Position numbers and translations under genes: made by a program
The notes under the pieces: model-generated
Databases searched by the model: none
What the model was told of the DNA's origin: nothing
Seen by the model: only the letters and a program-made list of their open reading frames with translations
In this document: one piece after another, positions 37,301 through 46,601 of the stretch
Layout: each line of letters begins with the position of its first letter
How positions within the stretch are numbered: the stretch's first letter is position 1
DNA from: Phymorhynchus buccinoides
Taxonomy: Eukaryota; Mollusca; Gastropoda; Neogastropoda; Raphitomidae
Length of the DNA: 64,000 bases
NCBI GenBank assembly: GCA_017654935.2
Contig: CM065687.1
Location: forward strand, 29,081,752-29,145,751
Reading direction: 5' to 3'

Positions 37301-40300
37301 ATGAGTTTGAGCAAACAAAAACAAACTTGGCAAAGAATCCAGATGAATCTGATAATAATCGTTTAGCTTACTTTTAAAAAAAGTACATGTAATGAATTTG
37401 GGCTTCTTAAAAAAAAAAACGAAGTGGGAAATGAAACCTCCCCGTTAAGTTACTGTGGACAAAAAGTTTGTTGTGGATCCAATGGGGCTTTGTACTACGT
37501 CTTGGCAACACGAAAGGCCAAGGGCGATAATTTTTGGAGCGACTTGACCATGCCACCTAGTGACAAGTCAGGGGCAGATAATTTTCTGTGGCTATATACT
37601 ACTAGTTCCTGACAGGCAAGGGCGATAATCTTAAGTAGGTGGCATTCACGTCTCAGTGCACGAGACAGGGCAGAGAATTTTCAGTATAAAGCCTCATTAA
37701 AGACTCATCAGCTTACGTTTTTATCCTTGTCAGCAGAATTAAATATGAAACAGGATATGTTTGATTTAACAAACCAAAAGAAAATTAAAACTGAATGTCT
37801 TCTTACGAGCAATAGTACAGTCCTTAAAACCAGAGTTTGCCATTTTTACTTTACACTCAAACTTCTTTATCTTTGTTACTTTATTACTTGTCTCTCTTTC
37901 CTTCTATTTTCTACTCTATCCCAGACGACATTTCTGTAATAGATTTTAACTGACCTCTCGTTTGCCCGCACGTGTACCGAATTCCACAACTATTTAGGAG
38001 TGATGTTTATATACATGGTGATTTAAATATTTCTGTTTCTTTACCTCGTTTAAAAAAATGATAACAAAATAAATGGGAATTTCTGTTTTGCTCTGTCTCT
38101 AGAATTCAAAACAATCCATGTGAGATTGCATAAATGTTCCCCTGTTTTCTAACCCCAATCCTTCTCCAGGAACATAAGCAACTGTAATTATATGCATACA
38201 AGGCTTCTTTTGAACAAACAACACATCGTTGATGACATTCAAAAACCTTGTATCTTGATTTTGGGGGGTTTTGAGTTAGATACATAGTCAGTATTCTAAT
38301 TTTTCCAGCCACCTTCCACCAAAAGCTCGTATCTCTAACGACTTTCTATCTGGGGTAAATGAGGTTGTGTAAATAGAAGAAAAACTCGTAAGTCCCAAAT
38401 TCAGATCTAGTTAAGGACAAAAAACTCGTATCTTCATTCTTTCAAAGTCTAAAAAAAAGAAAAATTCAGTAATTTTAACAAAATGCAGGACTACGCTAGT
38501 AATGTCTTGAACATATTCATCATAGTTAATCAATTGTGGTCAACACAGTTAATTTTTAAAACAGTTTATTTCATTTTTCTCAAAACTACCAAAATTGAGA
38601 TACAAGGTTTTTGAATTTCACCGACGACATTCCATGCATAAACTAAGTCAAGGATACGTCCAGGCAGAACAGGTTTGATGTTGACAAAAGCAATGGAGTG
38701 TGCAGAGCGAGCAAAGACGCAACTGGACTCCAATGTCACATGGCCAAACTGGTATTCTGCTTGATCATCAATTCCATCTGGGATGGAAAAAAATGCACAA
38801 CATTATTAACTTCTCACCCCCGTGGGGATACCTTTTGTATAAATAGTTCCCCCACCTTCTGGAAGTTCTGTGCTTGTAACTTCCTCTAGTCTATCGCTCT
38901 CTTTGACTCTGCCTTTTCCCTTTGCTTACCGTCATCTACTATCTTTCTGCCTTACCGGTCCATTCTCCTGCCTTTTTTCAAGAAACACTTTCAAAAAGAT
39001 TTCCTCCAGCCGAAGCCGGACTTGCTGGGCCTAACTATTTCTTAGTTAGGCACATAATGGCTGCATGACGCATCTGCGCTCATAATTGACAGGAAACTGT
39101 CTGAGCGATCGAAGAAAAAGAAGAAGATTAACTTCTTCAGTACTGACGACGTATATATACATCCTCTATAATGCTTCAGTACTTGCCACTGGTATACTTT
39201 GCTGCTAAGTCACGATTTTGCTGCATTCAAAAAATTGGTGGCGCCTGTGCTGTTAATAGCCGGCACAGAAGGATGTTTAAAAGGGAAAAAATGTGTCTTT
39301 TTAATGTGTATATGAAAGTTATCGCACTCACCATAAAGCGAAGTTTGGAAGTTATGAAGTGAAGCATAGGTGAATATAATTGCATTCATATAATAGGAAT
39401 ACACATTAGTTTTACATTGTCAACCAAGTAAGCATTACTGCATATTCTGTTTTGCATTTTTCTTAGACAGAGTGAAGGGGGGAAAAGCAAGGAGACATAT
39501 GTGTTTAAATCCTCTTTAAACGTCCTTATTTTGCAATGCAATGGATTTTTCATTTCATTTTCCAGCAATTGAATTTAACCTCAAAATCTTTATAATAAAA
39601 AAATAAAAGTGGGGTGTGGGTGGGATAAATTACTTGGCAGATAGTGGCAAGCTTGTCATAATTATGTTTCTTGTTTCTCCATTAGATTTATTTGTAGTAC
39701 GACTGTGTAACATTGAAAAACAAGAAGAATTTTATGCCAATGATGAAATGCAAGATTTTAGCATGACCGTATAAGTACTATAACATTGAAAAACAAGAAG
39801 AATTTTATGCCAATGATGAAATGCAAGATTTTAGCATGACCGTATAAGTACTATAACATTGAAAAACAAGAAGAATTTTATGCCAATGATGAAATGCAAG
39901 ATTTTAGCATGACCGTATAACATTGAAAAACAAGAAGAATTTTATGCCAATGATGAAATGCAAGAATCCGTTCCTTGCTTCATGCAAACTCACCTGCACA
40001 GCACTTTAGAGCAAAGACCTGCGGGTAAAGGTCATGACGTCTGTGACTCTGCACTGGCATTTCTTGTCGGATTTTTGCCAAGTAGCTCAAGTCTATCTCT
40101 GCCACAGCCACGTCTGTACCTTCCCTGCACTGGGCTACTACAGTACCCCAGGGATCTACGATCTGGAAAAAATGATAAACACATAATAAATAAATAAACA
40201 TCCCATACTAACAAATGTGCACATAGTGGTATATATTAAACAATAGCACACGCCTGCTTTTGAGCATAACTCATGCACAAAATCAGACTTGATAACAACA

Positions 40301-41263
40301 TTTACAACTTTCATTTAGGAGTTACTAAAGTAACAGAGCCATCTGATACCTAATCCCCCCAAAATTGGGAAAGAGATAAATATGCTCACTCATCAATGAT
40401 ACTTCACCACTCCACTATCATACTCCTAGTCCTACAAAGGCAGAAACAAACGCTGAGACGAATGAACAACTCTTATGTTCATGATTGTGTCATCGAAATG
40501 CCATGTTACTGTGGCAGTAAATTAATCTTAAAGTGTCAAAGAAAAGCAATTCTGACCATTTATTAAACAAACAGACCTACACAAGCCTTTAGCATTGGTT
40601 TTTTTACATACAAAACTGCACCAGGACACGCCCATAACACTATTCTTTATCCTACACATTCCCATGGCATGTCCATACAACTTTTAATCCTATACTTTAC
40701 CATGGCATGTCCATAAGAAGATCTCTTGGCGTTGTGCTTTCCTGTCTGAGCCGCGGCGATGACATAGCACTGGTTTTCAATGGCGCGCGCTCGGAGCAAT
40801 ACTTCCCAGTGAGCCATGCCAGTAGTCTGCGTGAACGCTGAGGGGTACGTCAGAATGTCGGTTCCCTGATGAGTCAGCGCTATTGACAGCTCGGGGAAAC
40901 GCACATCGTAGCACTGAGTTGTTTGTTAAAGAAGACTGGGGACACTGCAGAATACCCATGCAGAGCGTCGGAATCATATTGTCAGGGGTCCCGGGTCAAT
41001 GACACAAATTTGCCCGTCACTTTGAGCAACCAGGGTTCACATGACTTACGAAGAGTGAAAACAATCTGAAGCTCATAGTTCATTAATTGCCCCTTATTCT
41101 GGAAATTGACCTCTCATTTTCTGTAGTCAGGGGTCATATGAATGATAGTGATATGACCCATGAAGTTTGAGAATAATCTGAAGCACTTTCAATGGGTACC
41201 AAACATGCGAAAAGAATTTTGATTTAAAATACAGCTAAAATTTCAATCAAATTCCGGTTGAAT

Positions 41264-41317
<54 letters not shown>

Positions 41318-41318
41318 T

Positions 41319-41375
<57 letters not shown>

Positions 41376-43904
41376 TCATTCACTCACTCACACAGACAGA
41401 CACACACACATGCGCGCACACACACACACACACACAAATCTTAACATACAGGAATGAGCAGCTTAGTAGCAACACCACTGCACAGCCAAGAAGATGGGAC
41501 CGCAAAAACAAACAAAAAAGAGAGAAAGAAAATACGCACACTGGAACAGTCAGTAAGGATACCGTAGACAGGGCTACTCTACCCACAGGGGTGGAAACAG
41601 GACTGACTATGCTTTTCCCAGGAATGGTGTAGTCGCTCTCACAGAGTCGCACACGACCTTGCAGGTCAAGGTCAAACAGGTGGCTTTTGCTGTATGTGGC
41701 CACAATATTCCCTTGGCTGTCGATGACAAGATGGGTGTTGAGAAGTCTTCTGCTGTCATTTTCTGTTCCCTGGTTGAGGAAAATGTTTTATTATGATGTA
41801 ACAGAAGTTGATAAAGTTAGTTGAAAAGTTGTTAAAGTTGGTTTTTAAAAAACAGTTAAAACAAGCTTGATAAAGTTGGATGCTGAAGACATCAAAGTTA
41901 TAAAAGGTGTGTGTGGTGTGTGTTTATGTGTGTGTGTGTGTGTGGGGGGGGGGGGGGGCAGGTAAATGTATGTGTGTGGATAAGTGAGTGTCACTGTGTA
42001 CATGTGTGTGCATCTCTGTGTACACATGTCTTTTGCATGCCAGATTGTATCTATCTGTTGGTACGTGTCTCAATGTCTCTGAGTAAAGATCTAACGTCTT
42101 TGTAACTGAAGCTGTGAACAAATAAAAACATTGGGACTTGAAAGTCTCAGTGTGAGTCTACGGTTGTCCAGAGACTTTCATAACTCTCTGTGTAAGCAAC
42201 ACCTGAGAGCACATTCTCTCAAAATAACCCCCACATCCCTTAAGTTTAACTCCTCTAGCGCAACATTTTTTTGACGTTCTTGGTTGTCCATTGCATCTTA
42301 ACCGGCAAGTGGGGGGTAACTATTTTATTGAGTGTGAATGCTTTGCTTTAACGGGAGAAAAAATCACTGACATAAGCTCTGAAAATAGGTAAACACGCGG
42401 CAGGCCATTTGGCAGTGAATAATGTCTTTGCATCTGGTGGGAGTGAAGTGTGATGTACTGGGCGAATACATTCACCCATGATGCAATAGAAGAGTTAAAG
42501 ACACACTGACCCACCACGATTAAGTCCCTTGGTTTTTTTCTGGGTAGCTGTGACCCACATACAAATGCCCCCAACTTGAAATTGAGGCTGTTCTTTAAAA
42601 TGATGTTTCGTTTTCAATTTGGGGGCATTTGTATGGGAGTAAAACCTGGTCAAAACAAGATTTCTTACCAGCTATAAGAGAGAAGACACGTGAAACCCGT
42701 GATTTTGACACGTGATCTGGTGGGTCTTAAGGTCACTTACCTTTCGATGAAACCCTCCCACAGACAACCACAGTTGATTTTTTCTAGCAGCATCACGGTA
42801 AAGGGACATCAAATTGCCATCCAGAGGCTCTCCCATGGCCACCGACTGCTCCTTGGACTCAGCAATGTAGTCGCACGCCTCTGGCAGAAACACCATCTGA
42901 TTCAAGCAACACAGAACAACAGATAGTAAAGGGGGAAATGTCACGTGAACACGTGTTGCAGAACAATCTCAAAGTTGCAGGCCCATGCACATGATTGAGC
43001 GAGCACGCGCACAACACACAAACACACACACACATACACAAATATGCATGCACGAATGCACACACACACGCACATGCACGCACACACATGCACACGCGCA
43101 CGCACACACACACACACACCAAGGTCAAGTTCCAAAACATGTTGCAACAATATAGGAATTTTAAACTAAAGCTATTTGTGAAAAATAATGTAATAAAAAA
43201 AACATTTTATTTTTTATTTATAAATGTCTGGGTAACATGGGTTGTTAGATTGGTTGGAACAAATTGGTTCCAATAAATTAAAAGTATAAAATTAATATAA
43301 AACTAAATGTTTTACAAACATTGGAGTGCAAACTATGCATAGTAGTAGCATGCTAACACACACACGCACAATAAACAAAAAGGGCAGGTAATAACTAGAA
43401 GGTCCTTTCAGCCTTCTTTATGCTTTTTTATAGTATCTTCTGGCTTTCACCTGAAGAAATGCACTACAGTAACAAAAACATGCCACAGTATAAGACAACA
43501 TTGGAATCAGCAACATAAGGAATACCGGTAATTCAGATTATGCATAGGAAAGAATGAGTGTCGGGAATTAAGTGCTAATAATTAACAACCTGATGAATCA
43601 AAAACCAGTTGCAAACTTGAATTCATGAATCTGACAAGATTTTAAGAAGTATACCTGAGCACCCCGCCTCTTGGCTTCTTCAATCAAGGAACGGCACACA
43701 GCAAAGTTGGCCTCTTTGTCTGCGGTGCTGGTCATCTGACAGACGGCAACCAATGATTTTGCCGCTCTGACTCTGAGCCACAGGAGCCGACATTTCACCA
43801 TTGCTGGTCGATGCCATTCTTTCAAACGTCTGCACACACTTTCTGCCCACCCTCAGCAGCCGAGCAGATTGTTTCCAGAAATTGAGAGAGTGAGGCAGCT
43901 TCAT
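34207..43904 (-). CDS. NitFhit: NitFhit: nitrilase-FHIT fusion hydrolase, nine coding exons
   Basis: The protein joins a carbon-nitrogen hydrolase of the NIT1 type (known to act on deaminated glutathione) to FHIT, a histidine-triad diadenosine-polyphosphate hydrolase. Exons on the minus strand: 43904-43655, 42896-42741, 41769-41563, 40913-40701, 40162-39994, 38777-38658, 37097-36922, 35123-35055, 34317-34207. All junctions are GT-AG and all phases join, giving about 489 residues with the long start. The nitrilase triad is present: Glu in VFLPEACDY (exon 2), Lys in YSKSHLFD (exon 3), and Cys205 opening exon 4 (CYDVRFPEL). FHIT blocks are [34 protein letters not shown] and the HIT motif HVHVHILPR opening exon 8 (His431/433/435). 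Fusion of the two domains is the protostome arrangement. Exon 1 has a one-base frame conflict: either the start is at 43904 with an extra base, or at 43801 without one. Confidence 0.95.
34620..34870. repeat. Minisatellite of about 40 bp in NitFhit intron 8
   Basis: Units of the type CACAGACAATTCACAGGTGC plus ACAGACATGAATATGTA repeat about six times with indels. Confidence 0.85.
35055..35123 (-). CDS. NitFhit: NitFhit exon 8, histidine triad
   Basis: 23 residues, [19 protein letters not shown] then IYYE. This is the HIT active-site motif, including the catalytic central His. Acceptor TTGCAG, donor GTAAAG. Confidence 0.93.
35424..35600. mobile_element. MITE family E (TATTTTATGGACTA...AAGGCGC)
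   Basis: Ends are inverted: CGTATTTTATGGACTACAAG with the reverse of CTTATAGTCCGTACAATATG. Relatives lie at 58563-58694, 59222-59384 and 63632-63760. The stretch 35601-36460 contains nothing else I recognise. Confidence 0.65.
36462..36841. mobile_element. MITE family F, copy 1
   Basis: GGTGAAATTAACAAACCTTG on the left and TTGAATTTCACC on the right, inverted. The interior shares CTCGTATCTCTAATGACTTT, GGGGTAAATGAGGTTGTG and GTTAATCAATTGTGGTCAAC with the copy at 38231-38622. Confidence 0.8.
36922..37097 (-). CDS. NitFhit: NitFhit exon 7, FHIT core
   Basis: Joins to read [30 protein letters not shown] and [16 protein letters not shown]. Donor GTAAGC. A ~385-bp MITE lies on each side (36462-36841 and 38231-38622). 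Confidence 0.94.
38231..38622. mobile_element. MITE family F, copy 2
   Basis: ACATTCAAAAACCTTGTATC on the left pairs with GATACAAGGTTTTTGAATTT on the right, a better preserved terminal inverted repeat of about 25 bp. Its right end is 35 bases from the donor side of NitFhit exon 6. Confidence 0.8.
38658..38777 (-). CDS. NitFhit: NitFhit exon 6, linker and start of FHIT
   Basis: Encodes [39 protein letters not shown] and the first base of His. The length is under the usual ORF-reporting limit. The match to the FHIT start (FG...SFALVNRKPVVPGH) and the fit of both phases support it. Confidence 0.88.
38807..39135 (+). repeat. Dispersed repeat family J copy
   Basis: CCCCGTGGGGATACC, then AGTTCCCCCACCTTCTGGAA and GTTCTGTGCTTG, is shared with about 62850-63260. 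It ends in GAAGAAGATT-type A-rich sequence and looks like a retroposon tail. Confidence 0.65.
39707..39965. repeat. 73-bp tandem array beside NitFhit exon 5
   Basis: CATTGAAAAACAAGAAGAAT recurs at 39711, 39784, 39857 and 39921 (periods 73, 73 and 64). Copies are almost identical, so the array is young. Confidence 0.95.
39994..40162 (-). CDS. NitFhit: NitFhit exon 5, end of nitrilase domain
   Basis: [15 protein letters not shown] to [11 protein letters not shown], then a linker ALKCCA. It ends in phase 1 with donor GTGAGT; its G plus AT of exon 6 gives Asp. A 73-bp tandem array begins about 30 bases past this donor. Confidence 0.92.
40701..40913 (-). CDS. NitFhit: NitFhit exon 4
   Basis: 71 residues from [17 protein letters not shown] to RSSYGHAM. 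The first residue is the nucleophilic Cys. [17 protein letters not shown] is the strongly conserved nitrilase core. Donor GTAAAG. Confidence 0.95.
41264..41437. repeat. (AC)n microsatellite in NitFhit intron 3
   Basis: Two long AC runs separated by ATATTTATAC, then CA-rich sequence. Confidence 0.95.
41563..41769 (-). CDS. NitFhit: NitFhit exon 3
   Basis: 69 residues including [30 protein letters not shown] (catalytic Lys) and [14 protein letters not shown]. The donor GTATCC after ALST was chosen because it places the next exon's Cys exactly where the family has it. Confidence 0.92.
42554..42640. repeat. Short hairpin in NitFhit intron 2
   Basis: CCCACATACAAATGCCCCCA pairs with TGGGGGCATTTGTATGGGAG across a spacer of about 30 bases. 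Confidence 0.7.
42741..42896 (-). CDS. NitFhit: NitFhit exon 2
   Basis: 52 residues from [16 protein letters not shown] to [11 protein letters not shown]. It carries the catalytic Glu of the nitrilase domain. Donor GTAAGT. Confidence 0.93.
43655..43904 (-). CDS. NitFhit: NitFhit exon 1, with frame conflict
   Basis: Frame 1 opens with [17 protein letters not shown], a basic amphipathic leader like a mitochondrial signal, and runs through [13 protein letters not shown] to SQSGK. The conserved nitrilase start [18 protein letters not shown] lies in the next frame. The switch fits one extra A in the AAAA run at 43757-43760. Alternatively translation starts at ATG 43801 ([15 protein letters not shown]) with no frameshift. 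The acceptor at 43923-43924 shows that a 5' UTR exon lies upstream. The donor is GTATAC. Confidence 0.8.
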
Positions 43905-43942
43905 GCAAAGCAGTCCTGGGTTCTGAAACAGTGAAAGGAAGA

Positions 43943-43946
<4 letters not shown>

Positions 43947-44018
<72 letters not shown>
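43947..44018. repeat. (AG)n next to NitFhit exon 1 acceptor
   Basis: On the gene's strand this is a (CT)n run 25 bases upstream of the exon 1 acceptor. It therefore extends the polypyrimidine tract. Confidence 0.9.
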
Positions 44019-44019
<1 letters not shown>

Positions 44020-44099
44020 GATTTGTGTGAGAGAGAGCCTACTTGTAAGCAAAACTGGTACCATTTCCTCAGCAAGTGTGGACATGATCTGCAGTTCCA

Positions 44100-44245
44100 A
44101 CACATCCAGTGTCATGTCAGGTATCGGACGCATTCCTTTCTCCAAAGGACCATCAGGGAGTGAAACGACCTGCACCTGCGGCAAGACTCACTCGGCACCT
44201 TCACTGCAGACGCCCCCCTGTGTGTCAGTGGTGCAGGATTAACTT
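44100..44245 (+). pseudogene. LINE polymerase C-terminal scrap
   Basis: One plus frame reads HVRYRTHSFLQRTIRE, a stop, NDLHLRQDSLGTFTADAPLC. The block resembles the FFPRTIREWN-LP end of CR1/L2-type polymerases with a stop replacing Trp. Confidence 0.5.
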
Positions 44246-44402
44246 TTTGTTCAGCAATCAATCAAGTCCCCCCCCCCTCTTCATCCTCTTTGTTTCTTCA
44301 CTGCCATATATATATATATATCCTAGTTCCCATTTTTCAAGTGCTTGATGTAGCATCATGCTTAAACCCGCTGAATGGAGCACGCTGGCTGGGTGAATTA
44401 AT

Positions 44403-44700
44403 TAGGAGGCGCCGTGGCCGGATGGCTATAGTCGCCGCTTGTAATCCAACAGGTTTGCGGGTGCGGTGGGTTTGAACCCGGATGGTCATACTCATAGTCA
44501 TAGTGTTGTATCCTTGGGAAAGATACTTTACTCCTATTTCCTGGTCCTTCGGATGAGACCTAAAACCAAGGACCCTTGTGAGAACGCACGCACAAAATCT
44601 GCGCACACGTTAAAGCCCATTCCACTATTCGGTACGAGTGAAATGGATGACACGAACTCACAAACCATGCATCCTGTGCGCCAATAGCAGTCTAAATGAA
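44403..44700 (+). mobile_element. tRNA-derived SINE, family C
   Basis: GCCGTGGCCGGATGGCTATA is an A-box-like tRNA start and GGGTTTGAACCCGG is a textbook B box. The body includes CCTTCGGATGAGACCT and GCACACGTTAAAGCCC. It ends with GACACGAACTCACAAACCAT, then GCATCCTGTGCGCCAATAG and an A-rich GAAGAAGAAGAAG tail. A 44-base piece of its 3' part is found inverted inside the LINE at 53939-53982. Confidence 0.85.
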
Positions 44701-44889
44701 GACTTTGGGCGTGGGGCAGGATAAACATCCCCAATGGGAAGAAGAAGAAGAAGAAACACCAAAGTCATGCAGGCATGTCCTTGGTAAAGAATGGAAAGGG
44801 GCCCCATTGTTCAGTGTTTTTCTTTCAAAAGGACTCAAGGTCAGGAGCCAGAATGGTCAATATAATGTTGGAAGGGGCGTGTTGAGTAT

Positions 44890-44892
<3 letters not shown>

Positions 44893-44977
<85 letters not shown>
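44893..44977. repeat. (AG)n microsatellite
   Basis: About 85 bases of uninterrupted GA between the divergent genes. Confidence 0.95.
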
Positions 44978-44979
<2 letters not shown>

Positions 44980-45280
44980 GTCACACTCACACTCACGACA
45001 CAGTGTGTGTGTCACTGTATCAGTGTATGTGTGCGTTTATATGCGTTAATCTAAGGCTACTTATACAATCAGCATGCAATTTAGATGAATAAAAATCGTT
45101 TAAAGAACGCAGTACCCCCACACAACTGCAGTCTTCGACTTTCTCTGGTAATCAATAAAAGTTTTCAGCCTCAAATTTTGTCTACTTTCACTTGCATTTC
45201 TAGCGACATTACCATCTTTTTAGCCAAATATATCTTATCTTAATACAGAAACGGATGAAAATCACAGGATGCACGTACAC

Positions 45281-45590
<310 letters not shown>

Positions 45591-45970
45591 TTTGGATGAT
45601 ATTATAGTGTTCTTGCGTAATCATAATTTAAAGAAATTTTGTTAAAGAAAGGTTCCTTTTGAACCAATAAAGTTACTAATTGGTTGATTGATTAGTCATT
45701 TTTGTTTGTTACGCCCATGCGAGAGCCATGCATAACCTAAAACTCCATCAAACCAGGTATTTTTTTTAATTAAGTGTGAATGTGGTCGCTAAACGGAAAT
45801 AATGTTTTCTTTGGATGTGTACATTAATTTATTTTCAAGTATGGATAGTAAAATCATAGTTTTCTCAGTTTTCTTTTTTGCTTATATATTTTTTGATCCA
45901 GTTTCCCTGTTTCATCTTTTGTTGTTCGGTTTTTCCATATAATTTTGTTTGCTTATTTGTGCATTGTCCA

Positions 45971-46058
45971 AGAAGAAGAAGAAGAAGAAGAAGAAGAAGA
46001 AGAAGAAGAAGAAGAAGAAGAAGAAGAAGAAGAAGACGAAGAAGAAGAAGAAGAAACC
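45971..46058 (+). repeat. (GAA)n tract upstream of KIN
   Basis: About 88 bases of AAG triplets, 220 bases before the KIN start codon. Confidence 0.95.
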
Positions 46059-46281
46059 AGACCGAACGAATATTAATGTTTTACGTCTTCTCGACCAAAG
46101 GCCATATGGGACATCAGCAGACCCTTTTGTTGTTCGCTTTAATGTTCTAGTTTCCGGTGATACGTTATGAAGAAGGGGAAACTACTCTCACAAGATACGT
46201 AGGCCAGTGTGTTTGCCATTGATTGTTTGCTGAATTTTGTTTTTTACCCTACACTACTTGATTATTCAATAAAGCCATAGG

Positions 46282-46401
46282 ATGGGGAAAGGAAAACCAG
46301 GGTTTTTGACGCCAAAAGCTATTGCAAATCGTATTAAAGCGAAAGGACTTCAAAAGCTGAGGTGGTACTGTCAGATGTGTCAGAAACAGTGCAGAGATGA
46401 G
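46282..46401 (+). CDS. KIN: KIN exon 1
   Basis: 40 residues: start codon, conserved N-terminus and the two zinc-finger cysteines (WYCQMCQKQC). Donor GTTTGT. Confidence 0.95.
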
Positions 46402-46490
46402 GTTTGTAGTCAACTTTCAACTTATGTCTTGTTTCCGTGTGTCATTTCTGATCTCAGCTACTGAGCAAATGTATGACATGTGTGTTTGTG

Positions 46491-46564
<74 letters not shown>

Positions 46565-46566
46565 CC

Positions 46567-46601
<35 letters not shown>

